Source: Camarhynchus parvulus (Eukaryota; Chordata; Aves; Passeriformes; Thraupidae). From it: a stretch of DNA of 64,000 bases. Below the pieces are notes generated by a model. The model saw only the letters and a program-made list of their open reading frames with translations. It searched no databases and was not told the origin of the DNA. The position numbers and the translations under genes were made by a program. The stretch is from assembly GCF_901933205.1 (NCBI RefSeq), contig NC_044596.1, positions 1,986,001 to 2,050,000 of the forward strand, read 5' to 3'. This document shows positions 24,001 through 32,105 of this stretch, piece by piece; the stretch's first letter is position 1; every line of letters starts with the position of its first letter.

Positions 24001-27000
24001 TCTCCAGGCTGAGCTCCCTCAGCCGCTCCTCACAGGACTTGTGCTCCAGACCCCTCCCCAGCCTTGTTGCCTTCTCTGGACACGCTCCAGCCCCTCCATG
24101 GCCTTCCTAAATTGGGGACCCAGAACTGGACACAGCACTCGAGGTGCTGCCCAAGCAGTGCTGAGCACAGGGGAAGAATCACTGCCCTGCTCCTGCTGGC
24201 CACTGCTCCTGCTCAGCATTCCTGAGCCAGGCCAGCAGCCATTGGCCTCCTTGGCCACCTGGTCACACTGCTGGCTCATGTGTGTGTCCATCAGTGCCCC
24301 CAGGTCCCTTTCAGCCTGGGCACTGCCCAGCCACCTGCACCATCCTGCCCTGAGGGGTCCCACAGTTCATCCCTGGGGACCCAGCCCCGTCCTGGGGAGG
24401 GAAACGCTCCCTTCTCCCTGCTGTGAGCTGTCCTTGGGCTGGGTGGGAGGGTGGCTGGGCCCGGGGGGCAGGAATTGAGGCTGTGTGTGTTCATCCCTCC
24501 CACTCCAGGTGATGTACTTCAGCTCCCTCTTCCCATACCTGGTGCTTGTTTGCTTCTTGGTGCGGGGGCTGCTGCTGCGTGGGGCAGTGGATGGGATCAT
24601 GCACATGTTCACACCCAAGGTGAGAGTTCCAAGTTCCACTTTCCCTCCTGGTTGGTCATGCCCTATTTTATTCTCTTATTATTCCCCTTATTTTCCTCCC
24701 CACCCCGAAAATCAAAGTACCAGCCCCAAGCTTGGGGATCCTGATAGATCATCAGGGTGTGGAGTGGCTCCCAAAATTCAGGACAGCCACAAGCCCCACA
24801 AACTCACCATCCTCAGCTACCCAGATGCCAGGGTGGGGGGCACAGAGGTGCCCAAGGGAATGTATAAATACAAAGATTTAATGGAGAGATGCTGGCTGGC
24901 AGAAAAACCTCTGCTGGTGGTATGCACTTATTAATTGAGCAGCTAATTAATTAATTAAGCAGAGATGTAGATGAATCAGCTCAGCCGGCGAGGCTGTTAG
25001 AAGACATTAATTATGGCTCCTGGATGAATGATGCTGGGAGGCCTCCAGGCTGCAGCTCTGGCTCCCGGGAGAGGGGGAATGTGGCTGGGGGGGACCACAG
25101 CTGAAACAGCCCCAGGCAGGATGTTTGATCAGTGCTCAGGAGCTCTGGGAGCAGGAGATGGCCAGGGGAGGATGGAGACCCATCCCTGGGCATGAGGCGG
25201 TGCCCTGGGCTGGGGGGACACGGGCTGGGGAGCTGCACAGAGAGACAGGGCAGCTTAATTAAAGCACCTGAGTTGCATTTAGGGGATGCAGGGATGCCTG
25301 CAGACTTTAGCAGAAACTAAGAGCGTTTAACTCTTGTTTAAGGCTTTGAAGGCCTTTGGTTTAGGTAATCCTAAGTTTCTTAGGCAATGGTAAGGATTAT
25401 AGGGGAGATAGGAAGGAGGATGACGGACATGGTGCTTAAGATGGGAATTGTAACGCTGGTTGGTTTGCTAGTACATCATTGTTTTATATGGTTTGTGGTG
25501 CGTGTCCTGACCTCTGCATGCCTCAGTTTCCCTCTCTGTGTGAATGAGGAGTATCACTGGCCAGGGGTCTCTGTACAAATCACAAATGGGATGGGACTGT
25601 TAGGAATGTGCCTTGAGCTGTTTTATTTTCCAGCATCAGTCTCATTCCACGGTTATGACAATGGGAAGATGCCACCAGCTCACATCCCAGGCAGCAGACA
25701 AAGAACTCAATGTTACAACTCACTTTATAAGTTTTTTGACCAATCACACAAAGCAAAAGCACACTGACAGTATTTATATCTGTATAGTATATATTCTATA
25801 TTGACAGTAGTTCTATCCAACCACTATAAACACAGTTACCTTTCGTTAACACAATGCTTGCTTATTTCAAATACAATACCTGCTTGTAAGCCTTCAAACA
25901 CAATGGACAAAGCTCCATTATTAAGCTTAGAACTTCCCAATATCTTTCTAGATAAACTTTTCTGCTTAGGGAGTTATTCTAGATAAACTTCCGCTTAGGG
26001 AGTTATTCTAGCCAAGTGTTAATACACAAACCATTGTTCTATTTGTCCTTGCTTTTCTACTTTCAAAATAATTTTTCTGCTGACCAATCTCATGGCTGCT
26101 GCTTAGCTCTAATCACAGTTCTGCTGTCTCTGAGGTCTTTTGCAGCTTTCCCAAACCCTCTGATTTTATGGATTCTCGCAATGAGAAGGACCTGTGAGTG
26201 CTGGGTAAAGCCAGACCTGAGCATGGCAGATCATGGAGTCACAGACAAGTTTGGGTTGGGAAAGGCCTTAGGGATCATTTCCTTCCACCACCCCACCAAA
26301 GCAGCCACAGCTGCCCCAAAACCACCTCAGCCATTTTAAAGTAGCTCTGGGACGGTCTGTGGGGCCACCAGGCCACCTAACTCCTTCTTCTGTCTTCCCA
26401 GCTGGACAAGATGCTGGACCCCCAGGTGTGGCGTGAAGCAGCCACGCAGGTTTTCTTCGCCCTGGGCCTGGGTTTTGGGGGGGTCATTGCCTTCTCCAGC
26501 TACAACAAGCAGGACAACAACTGCCACTTCGATGCCACCCTCGTCTCCTTCATCAACTTCTTCACGTCCGTGCTGGCCACGCTGGTTGTGTTTGCTGTGC
26601 TGGGCTTCAAGGCCAACATCATGAACGAGAAATGCGTGGTGGAGTAAGATTTGCTTTTTCTCTGTTTGGGGTGGGCGGGTCTTTGCTGCTGCCACACGTG
26701 GTGGGTCTGGAGATGGATGATGCTGGGGTTTGGTGGACCCAAGTTCCTGATGGTCAGGGGCTGGATTTACAGGGATGCACCTCTGTAGCTGAGGGATTTG
26801 GACACTCAGCTCCTCCAAGCTAAAATCCAGCCCCAAGATGGGCTCCTAATCTGCAGCTGGGGTGTGAATCCAGCGTGTCTCAGGTGCCCTGCACCACCTG
26901 AGAGGTTCTGCTTTCCCTTAGGAACGCTGAGAAGATCTTGGGCTACCTGAACACCAATGTGCTGAGCCACGACCTCATCCCACCCCATGTGAACTTCTCC

Positions 27001-30000
27001 CACCTCACTGCCAAGGACTACAACGAGATGTACAGGGTGATCATGACGGTGAAGGAGGGGCACTTCAAAGAGCTGGGCCTGGACGCCTGCCTGCTGGAGG
27101 ATGAGCTCAACAAGGTACCTGGTGGCACTCCTGGAGGGACCAGCAGGTCACTGTGACCGTGTTCACAGGGGTCCCAGGATGAGGGAAGAGACGAGGATCT
27201 GACTCCATGTTTCAGAAGGCTGATTTATTATTTTATGATATATATTACATTAAAACTATACTAAAAGAATAGAAGAAAGGATTTCATCAGAAGACTAGCT
27301 AAGAATAGAAAAAGAAGGGATGATAACAAAGGTTTGTGGCTCGGACTCTCTGTCCAAGCCAGCTGGGCCATGATTGGCCATCAGTTAGAAACAACCAACA
27401 TGGGCCAATCACAGACGCACCTGTTGCATTCCACAGCAGCAGATAACCATTGTTTACATTTTGATCCTGAGGCCTCTCAGCTTCTCAGGAGGAAAAATCC
27501 TAAGGAAAGGATTTTCCATAAAAGACGTCTGCGACAGGTCACCCTCCCCATTGCCTCTCCCTGTGTCAATCCTGGGCACATGGATCTGGAAAAACAACTT
27601 TTAGAGACCCTCCAGGGATGGAGAATCCATGTCCCTGTGGTTTTACCCAGCACACAGGGGTCCTCCCTGGATGGGATAAGCTCTGTCCAGTACAGGTCGA
27701 GCAGGATCATCACCAGCCCATCTCCAGTACCATACTGGGATTTTTCTTTCCTTGAAGAGGGTTTGGTGAGGGAGACTTGAGAGAGGCTCAAAGTCTGTGT
27801 CCTTGACAAGTTTCTTCTCATCTTTTGGTCCTCTCCCCACCTCAACAGTCGGTGCAAGGGACTGGCCTGGCCTTCATTGCCTTCACAGAAGCCATGACCC
27901 ACTTCCCAGCCTCGCCCTTCTGGTCTGTCATGTTCTTCTTGATGCTGATCAACCTGGGCTTGGGGAGCATGATCGGGACCATGTCAGGCATCACCACGCC
28001 CATCATCGACACCTTCAAGGTGCGCAAGGAAGTGTTCACAGGTGAGGCCTCTTCTGCTGCAACCTCCTTGGGAAGGGGTGGGGGGTCCCCATTGAGGAGT
28101 CACTCCAGAAGAGTGTGGATATGGTGGGGGGTGAACTGGGCCATGCCCATGCAGGGATTGGACCTTCTGGAGGTGTTGGTGTCCCTCAGGGCCCTCTGCT
28201 GACCATGCCCATGCAGGGAATGGACCTGGAGGTCTTGGTGTCCTTCACGAGTCTCTGCTGACCATGCCCATGCAGGGAATGGACCTCTTGGAGGTCCTGG
28301 TGTCCCTCAGGGCTCTCTGCTGTCCATGCCCATGCACGGAATGGACCTTCTGGAGGTCCTGGTGTCCCTCAGGGGTCTCTGCTGACCATGCCCATGGAGG
28401 AATGGACTTCTGGACCTCCCGGGCCCCGCAGACCATGCCCGTGCATGCCTTCTGGAGGTCTTTGGTGTCCCTCAGGAGGCTACCATGCCCATGCAGGGAG
28501 GGACCTGGGGTCTGCTGACCAGGCCTGTTTTCTCCCCACAGTCGGTTGCTGCAGGTCTTTCAGGAGGCCTGCTAAGGCGTGTTTTTCCGTCCTGGTGGGG
28601 CTGATCTTTGTGCAGCGTTCTGGAAACTACTTTGTCACCATGTTTGACGATTACTCAGCCACGCTGCCGCTCACCGTGGTGGTCATCCTGGAGAACATCG
28701 CTGTGGCCTGGATTTACGGCACCAAGAAGTAAGGAGTTTCTACAGCAAAAGGAATAACTGTGGTGTAACTCCTTCCATCTCTTTTCCACATGGGTTTTTC
28801 TCCAGGAGCAAATGCTCCAAGGGCAGTTATAGAGGCAGGAGTTTGGTTCATTTTGATCCTCCTGCCCTGCCCTGGTGTAATGCAGCCCCAGGAGTGGGTC
28901 CTTCTCATGGGTATCTCCTCTTGGTTGCGATGATCTGTTACTTGTGATGACCCTTTTTTTCTGAGGTTTCCAGGTCCTCCTGGAAGGGGAGGCTGTTCCT
29001 CACAGTTCTCCTTGTACAGAAGTTGTCCAGAGCAAAGGCAGCTCTGGATAACACTCAGGTCTTGTCCTGAGTTTTCCACAAGTTCTTCAGGCTTGAGGGA
29101 TGCTGAGATGGTCAGCTGGGTTCTTCAGGCTCTACCTTGTGCATCAGCAGGGTCCTGGGAGGTTGTTTCTCACTCAGAGATGGGGGATGTTGTGGATGCC
29201 CTGGAGGGCCTTCTCCTAAGTTACACCCCATTGGCTCCTTCCCTTGTTCCTATGCCTGAACACGGGTGTTGTGAGGCTCTCCCTCCCTTTTCCCTGATTG
29301 GCCTCACCTTGATACTGCCTGGAGACCAAGGTCAGCCGGGAGGCCCCTGGGGGAGAGAGCTGGACCCTGGGGGAGTGTGTGTCTGAGAGGAGAACATCTC
29401 ACTGCGCAGCTGAATTAAACATCTGTGGATATTGTGCAAAAGCCTTTTTTGCTTCTTTACCCTGGACTTTACTAGCAGCAATTCAAGCTGCAGCAGGATG
29501 TCACGATCCCATGTTTTTCCTCGGCAGGTTCATGCAGGAGCTGACAGAAATGCTGGGTTTCCGGCCCTACCAGTTCTACTACTACGCCTGGAAGTACGTG
29601 TCCCCCATCTGCATGGCCGTGCTCATGACTGCCAGCATCATCCAGCTGGGAGTGAGCCCCCCGGGATACAGCGCCTGGATCAGAGAGGAGGTGAGCACAT
29701 GAGCACAGCCCTCTCCCCTTCCCCACCCCTTCCCCAGTGTCAGGTTTTGGGTTGTTAATTGCTGCCCCGAGATGTGCAGGATGTCTCTGTTTTGGCCAGT
29801 GCGTACGAAGAACGAGTCAGAGCTCTTCAGGTTTTGGTCTTGAAGTTGTTTATTCATTCTTATCTATAAAATTTTCTTTCTGCCCTGCCGAGATCTGCTC
29901 AGCAGGGCAGCCACAGGCACTCTGACCACCCCCGAGGTGGTGTTGTCTTTTTATACTACAAACTACATATAACATATTTACACTTAATTCCCAATACCTA

Positions 30001-32105
30001 TCACCTATGTTAGACAGTGAGTTTCTACTCTAGACCAATCCCAAAGTGCCAGCATTACAGCAGAAAATGGAGAACAAGAAGAAGAAGAAGAAGAAGGCTG
30101 GACACGCCCAAGTTCCTCCATCTTGTCCCCACAACCCCCATACCAAAAATCCTAAAATCTACATTTTCACCCTGTGATCATTTTATTATGATACTGTTTA
30201 AACTTCTGTGACTTTCAGGTCCTCATACAAAGCTGGTAATTTGCTCCAGGGGTCAAAATCAAATCCCCAGGTGTTCTGGGCTGAGTGCCAGGGTCTCTGA
30301 GCCCCCGGCGGGGTCCTCGGCAACTCTGGACACCCAGAGGGACGTGCTGAGTTCTGACACCCCAGCACAGCAGGGGCAGCTCAGAGCTGCAGAGCACTCT
30401 GTTCATCCCAGCTCTGCTCATTCCTCCTTCCTCTCCTGCTGGGTGACATTCCCACCCTGCTCATCCCCTGGGAGCGGTTTGTTCACGCTGCCCAGATATC
30501 TCGAGCCAGCTCTGCCCATGGGCTGAAGGTTGTGTTGAATTTGGTTAGCTCCCACAGCTCCACACTGTGCCTGTGTGAGGATCCTTTATTGGAATATTAC
30601 CAATCTAGCTGGACAGGATGTGCCTGAGCTTGTCTGGCCTTGCTGCTGAACCAAGCAGTGTCACTGTGGTGTTTCACCCCACAGACACTTTTGGCTCTGG
30701 GTGTGTGGTTTACCCACAGACTTGGCTGGCTGGGTGTGTGGTGTTTCACCCCACAGACACTTGGGTGTGTGGTGTTTCACACAAAAACACTTTTGGCTGG
30801 CTGGTGTGTGGTGTTTCACCCCACAGACACTTTGGGCTGGTGTGTGGTGGGCCCAGACACTTTGGGCTGGCTGGTGTGTGGTGTTTCACCCCACAGACAC
30901 TTTGGGCTGGCTGGTGTGTGGTGTTTCACCCCACAGACACTTTGGGCTGGCTGGGTGTGTGGTGTTTCACCCCACAGACACTTTGGGCTGGCTGGTGTGT
31001 GGTGTTTCACCCCACAGACACTTTTGCTGGCTGGGTGTGTGGTGTTTTCAGCTGCAGGCAACTGCAGACAAGTCCAGGCCTGCAGGAGCTCTGGTGGTGC
31101 TGGGATGGAGCTTCCCCCCATACCAGGGGCTGCTCCTCAGTTTACTTCTGCCAGAGAAGCTTTAAGGGGATGGTGAAGGAAAGGAGTCGGTTCTGATGGA
31201 GGGTTTGGATCCAGAGCTTTATTCTGGCCCACAGGCCTCTGAATGCAGCACCAGCTCCAACAGAACTCCCTGAGCCCGTGGCTGCTGCTCCTTTGAACCC
31301 CGGGGAGAGGGGCAGGGAAGGGACAGGGAGCCACCAAGCAGGGACAGGAGGGGAGGGACAAAGGGACAAAGGACACCTGGATGGCCCAATGCCCCCCAGG
31401 GGTAGAGGGCATCCTTTGAATCTGCCAATCACTCGATGCCCTTCTGGAATTGAACTGCCAGGACTGACAGACAGTGCTGGGCAGGGGTCAGGGTGTGTGA
31501 AGGAGAGGTGATTGACACACCTGGGGAAGAAATCTTCAGGGAGAAACCCGGGCGTATCTGAGGCAAACCATGACATCACACCACAACAATCCTTCCAAAT
31601 TACCTGAGCCCACCTTCATGTGGTGTCCCTGGGTCTGGCAGGAGGCAGCAAGAGCTGTCTGGTGTTTCAGAGATGCTGTACCTGGTGGGCATCACTGCTG
31701 CAGCAGCCCCGAGACATTAATATCTGTCTCTTCCAGGCTGCTGAAAAGTTCCTGTTCTACCCGACGTGGGCCATGGCCATCCTCATCTCCCTGATCATCC
31801 TGGCATCCCTCCCCCTGCCCCTGGTCTTCATCCTCCGGCAGTTCCACCTGGTGTCGGACGGCTCCAACGCCCTCTCCGTCACCTACAAGAAGGGTCGGAT
31901 GATGAAGGACATCTCCAACCTGGAAGACAACGACGAGACCCGCTTCATCCTGAGCAAGGTGCCCAGCGAGACGCCGTCGCCCATGCCCACGCACCGCTCC
32001 TACCTGGGCCCCGGCAGCAGCTCGCCCCTGGAGATGAGCGCGGCTCCCAACGGACGCTACGGCAGCGGGTACCTGCTGGCCAGCACCCCCGAGTCTGAGC
32101 TGTGA
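11802..32105 (+). CDS. SLC6A17: SLC6A17 (NTT4/XT1), vesicular neutral amino acid transporter
   Basis: A sodium-dependent SLC6-family transporter that in mammals loads neutral amino acids (proline, glycine, leucine, alanine) into synaptic vesicles of mainly glutamatergic neurons. Eleven coding exons: 11802-~12052, 20061-20218, 21479-21605, 23241-23422, 24509-24619, 26402-26643, 26922-27114, 27849-28041, 28542-28728, 29528-29690, 31737-32105. From the second onward all have AG/GT borders and compatible phases, and join into about 640 residues covering TM2-TM12 of the LeuT-type fold plus the long cytoplasmic tail ending STPESEL. Recognition rests on near-identity to the mammalian protein over its length. 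Two oddities: the exon carrying TM1 is frame-broken and its end triplicated, and exon 10 has a net 27-bp insertion. Intact remaining exons suggest a living gene with local sequence error or rearrangement, not a pseudogene. Confidence 0.93.
12046..12663 (+). repeat. Tandem ~290-bp units joining an exon end to half an LTR
   Basis: The phrase (A)ATGGAGGAGG-TGAGACATGG recurs at about 12046, 12341 and 12631 (periods ~294 and 290 bp). Each is followed by TGTTGCTGAAATGGCTCCTG (12084, 12384, 12664), the start of an LTR. The first two LTR copies stop around TACTTTATTTAC and run straight into the next CTGCCAGAAGAATGG exon end; only the third continues as a full LTR. So the SLC6A17 exon/intron junction plus the first ~230 bp of an adjacent LTR is present three times. 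Confidence 0.85.
12664..13268 (+). mobile_element. LTR (ERV), full-length third copy
   Basis: Begins TGTTGCTGAAATGG and ends GGGTTCCAACA. Its middle and right half match the LTR at 29738-30359 (shared CAATACCTATCACCT, GTTAGACAGT, AGAAGAAGAAGAA, GGTCTCTGAGCCCC). It lies at the start of the intron after the damaged exon. I could not identify a clear target-site duplication, as expected if the left flank was rearranged by the tandem duplication. Confidence 0.65.
13397..13870 (+). mobile_element. Possible LTR remnant, AT-rich
   Basis: An AT-rich block with TTAATTACTTTATTACACTA, AACTAACTAACTAAAAAAAC and a bird-LTR-like style, different from its GC-rich surroundings. Ends and TSD are not clear. 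The stretch 13870-15300 that follows shows no recognisable feature apart from a short three-fold CCCATTAAATGA-type repeat near 14800-14870. Confidence 0.35.
15305..15495 (+). mobile_element. Fragment of the 15.6/17.8/25.6-kb repeat
   Basis: Matches the right-hand part of the element at 15579-16350 (TTTTTCTGCTGACAAACCTC, ATGGCTGCTGCTTGGCTCCA, CATTTTTAACTCGCCAT). It is a partial copy directly upstream of a longer one. Confidence 0.75.
15579..16350 (+). mobile_element. ERV-like repeat, copy 1
   Basis: From TGTACAAATCACAAATGGGA onward it is closely similar to 17766-18500 and 25572-26181: shared GGGACTGTTAGGAA, GCACACTGACAGTATTTA, GTATATATTCTA, AAGCTTAGAACT, CTCATGGCTGCTGCTTAGCT. No protein frame survives. 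It is probably an ERV LTR or leader region; the exact class is not certain. Confidence 0.65.
16653..17318 (+). mobile_element. Solo LTR with perfect 6-bp TSD
   Basis: Begins TGTTGGGGAAGATGAAACAG and ends GCTCCGACA. Flanked by TTTGGG on both sides (16647-16652 and 17319-17324). It contains a pyrimidine-rich stretch of CTCTCTTACCCTCTCAC-type repeats and a poly(A) signal GCAATAAA near 17230, in the usual order for an LTR. A 6-bp TSD is typical of class II (ERVK-like) elements. Confidence 0.85.
17766..18500 (+). mobile_element. ERV-like repeat, copy 2
   Basis: Closely similar to 15579-16350 along its whole length, and the similarity continues through CATGCTGGGGCTGATCCTCT to GTGGTGGCTGTCACTGGAGT. 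It ends where the two copies diverge (CCATCCAGG against CCAATCCAGG). Confidence 0.65.
18903..19563 (+). mobile_element. Solo LTR, ERVL-like
   Basis: Begins TGTCTTGGTTTGGAAAGCCA, has an A-rich block with AATAAA motifs around 19060-19100, then GTCAGAACCCAACCTGACAC, and ends CAATCCAGGACA. Its 3' part matches the split LTR at the window start. Flanks CATGG and CATTG are similar but not identical, so the TSD is uncertain. Confidence 0.7.
19695..19960 (-). mobile_element. CR1 LINE fragment
   Basis: On the + strand it reads GGAAACGTTTAGGTTGGAAA, then GAGATCATGGAGTCCAAAC and GTGCCAGTGCCTGACCA, the reverse complement of typical CR1 sequence. It sits about 100 bp before the TM2 exon of SLC6A17. Confidence 0.8.
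20061..20218 (+). CDS. SLC6A17: SLC6A17 exon, TM2
   Basis: Acceptor CCCCTTCCAG, donor CTG|GTGAGC. Translates from [20 protein letters not shown] through [14 protein letters not shown] to GGIGYASCL. The first two bases complete a glycine codon split with the preceding exon (phase fits the AATGGAGGAG|GT ends at 12349 and 12639). The ELAVGQ motif after TM2 is typical of SLC6 proteins. A minisatellite starts within ten bases of the donor. Confidence 0.95.
20225..20470. repeat. Minisatellite abutting a splice donor
   Basis: Units like GGGACCCTCCAGCCCCACC repeat with variation about twelve times, starting within ten bases of the donor of the TM2 exon of SLC6A17. Confidence 0.85.
20496..20929 (+). 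mobile_element. Solo LTR, near-perfect 6-bp TSD
   Basis: Begins TGTAGGAATGCGCCCC and ends CTCCTATAACA, flanked by CCAGGG (20490-20495) and CCAAGG (20930-20935), five of six bases matching. It has a TTATTAAACC poly(A)-like motif in the right half. Confidence 0.65.
20990..21365 (+). mobile_element. Solo LTR of the TGTGACCGTG family, perfect TSD
   Basis: Begins TGTGACCGTGTTCACAGGGG and ends AAGATGTCTGTGACA. Flanked on both sides by GGGGCT. First of six copies of the same family in the window, all on the + strand; it lies in the intron after the TM2 exon. Confidence 0.88.
21479..21605 (+). CDS. SLC6A17: SLC6A17 exon, TM3
   Basis: Acceptor TTCCCCACAG, donor GCCG|GTGAGG. Encodes [20 protein letters not shown] and [20 protein letters not shown]. 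This is TM3, which lines the substrate site, and the start of the large extracellular (luminal) loop 2; NGS is a possible N-glycosylation site. Confidence 0.95.
21795..22465. repeat. ~41-bp minisatellite, about 16 copies
   Basis: Units CCCCACTGATGGGATTTGAT followed by GCCAGTTTGGCAATCCAGAG. The array is interrupted at about 22286-22348 by an A-rich insert containing AAAATTTATAAAAAAA. Some units are shortened by about 9-15 bp. Confidence 0.9.
22780..23166 (+). mobile_element. LTR of the TGTGACCGTG family
   Basis: Begins TGTGACCGTGTTCGCAGGGG and ends AAAGATGTCTGTGACA. Collinear with 20990-21365. No perfect TSD is seen (GGTCTC on the left against AGTGTC on the right). It ends 74 bp before the exon that carries TM4 of SLC6A17. 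Confidence 0.85.
23241..23422 (+). CDS. SLC6A17: SLC6A17 exon, loop 2 and TM4
   Basis: Acceptor CTCTCCTGCAG, donor GGGAAG|GTGGGT. Reads [20 protein letters not shown] then [20 protein letters not shown] (TM4) and IKGIQSSGK. The conserved WYREALDIS segment of this SLC6 subfamily is present. Confidence 0.95.
23680..24440 (-). mobile_element. CR1 LINE fragment, longest in the window
   Basis: The + strand reads GAATGAGTTAGGTTGGAAAA, then CTTCTCCAGGCTGAGCTCCC and CCAGAACTGGACACAGCACT, the reverse complement of the CR1 3' region including the end of its ORF2 domain. The frame is decayed. It lies in the intron before the TM5 exon. Confidence 0.88.
24509..24619 (+). CDS. SLC6A17: SLC6A17 exon, TM5
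   Basis: Acceptor CCCACTCCAG, donor CCCAAG|GTGAGA. Encodes [20 protein letters not shown] and [17 protein letters not shown], covering TM5. Length of 111 bp keeps the frame exactly (phase 0 at both ends). Confidence 0.95.
25572..26181 (+). mobile_element. ERV-like repeat, copy 3
   Basis: Same element as 15579-16350 and 17766-18500, starting TGTACAAATCACAAATGGGA. It ends at GGATTCTCGCA, where the other copies continue CTCAATTTC; a ~24-bp internal duplication (GATAAACTTCCGCTTAGGGA) is special to this copy. Confidence 0.65.
26225..26345 (-). mobile_element. Short CR1 LINE fragment
   Basis: TTTGGGTTGGGAAAGGCCTT followed by GGGATCATTTCCTTCCACC is the reverse complement of a CR1 tail. It ends about 60 bp before the acceptor of the TM6/TM7 exon. 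Confidence 0.6.
26402..26643 (+). CDS. SLC6A17: SLC6A17 exon, TM6 and TM7
   Basis: Acceptor TGTCTTCCCAG, donor GTGGTGGA|GTAAGA. Encodes [20 protein letters not shown], then the unwound TM6 region [15 protein letters not shown] and TM7 [22 protein letters not shown]6 with TM1 forms the substrate and sodium sites in this fold. Confidence 0.95.
26922..27114 (+). CDS. SLC6A17: SLC6A17 exon, extracellular loop 4
   Basis: Acceptor TTCCCTTAG, donor AACAAG|GTACCT. Reads [20 protein letters not shown], then [20 protein letters not shown] and ends LLEDELNK. This is the extended loop 4 that distinguishes the SLC6A15-A20 group; NFS is a possible glycosylation site. An LTR follows 37 bp after the exon end. 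Confidence 0.95.
27152..27536 (+). mobile_element. Solo LTR of the TGTGACCGTG family, perfect TSD
   Basis: Begins TGTGACCGTGTTCACAGGGG and ends AAAGACGTCTGCGACA. Flanked by GGTCAC on both sides (27146-27151 and 27537-27542). It sits 37 bp downstream of an SLC6A17 exon. Confidence 0.88.
27849..28041 (+). CDS. SLC6A17: SLC6A17 exon, TM8 and start of TM9
   Basis: Acceptor CACCTCAACAG, donor TTCACAG|GTGAGG. Encodes [40 protein letters not shown] and [20 protein letters not shown]. The TM8 segment around [11 protein letters not shown] corresponds to the second sodium site in LeuT-like transporters. Confidence 0.95.
28135..28500. repeat. ~62-bp minisatellite in SLC6A17 intron
   Basis: Units contain CATGCCCATGCAGGGAATGG, then GGAGGTCCTGGTGTCCCTCA. 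There are five to six copies, the last ones degraded, ending about 40 bp before the acceptor of the next exon. Confidence 0.88.
28542..28728 (+). CDS. SLC6A17: SLC6A17 exon, TM9-TM10, with a net 27-bp insertion
   Basis: Acceptor TCTCCCCACAG, donor ACCAAGAA|GTAAGG. The exon opens with VGCC as expected, but then reads RSFRRPAKA before [20 protein letters not shown] and the normal TM10 [20 protein letters not shown]. Bases 28553-28578 (26 bp) look inserted, and the T-run at 28582-28586 has one extra base relative to a GTG TTT TCC GTC reading, so the net change is 27 bp and the frame recovers. The insertion adds about nine residues, rich in basic side chains, at the edge of TM9. Confidence 0.88.
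29528..29690 (+). CDS. SLC6A17: SLC6A17 exon, TM11
   Basis: Acceptor TTCCTCGGCAG, donor GAGGAG|GTGAGC. Encodes [20 protein letters not shown] then [20 protein letters not shown] (TM11) and [15 protein letters not shown] solo LTR lies 47 bp into the following intron. Confidence 0.95.
29738..30359 (+). mobile_element. Solo LTR with perfect 6-bp TSD
   Basis: Begins TGTCAGGTTTTGGGTTG and ends GAGTTCTGACA. Flanked by CCCCAG on both sides (29732-29737 and 30360-30365). Its right two thirds match the LTR at 12664-13268. It has a (AGA)n stretch near 30078. Confidence 0.85.
30668..31055. repeat. ~40-bp minisatellite, about nine copies
   Basis: Units TTTCACCCCACAGACACTTT followed by GGGCTGGCTGGTGTGTGGTG. 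The first copies are irregular. Each unit carries CCCCACAGAC, which resembles a splice acceptor, so the array offers many weak decoy acceptors inside the intron before the last exon. Confidence 0.9.
31737..32105 (+). CDS. SLC6A17: SLC6A17 last coding exon, TM12 and C-tail
   Basis: Acceptor CTCTTCCAG. Encodes [20 protein letters not shown] and [20 protein letters not shown] (TM12), then a cytoplasmic tail with [20 protein letters not shown], a proline/serine-rich part ([12 protein letters not shown]) and the terminal [15 protein letters not shown] at 32103-32105. The tail is nearly unchanged from mammals, which argues for constraint on the gene. Confidence 0.96.
   Translation, partial: AAEKFLFYPTWAMAILISLIILASLPLPLVFILRQFHLVSDGSNALSVTYKKGRMMKDISNLEDNDETRFILSKVPSETPSPMPTHRSYLGPGSSSPLEMSAAPNGRYGSGYLLASTPESEL

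Noticed and set aside
23807..24478. 223-residue plus-strand frame
   Set aside because: It lies on the reverse strand of a CR1 fragment and shows no homology of its own.
11802..32105. SLC6A17 as a pseudogene
   Set aside because: Ten of eleven coding exons have intact frames, canonical splice sites and near-mammalian sequence; damage is confined to one exon and one insertion.
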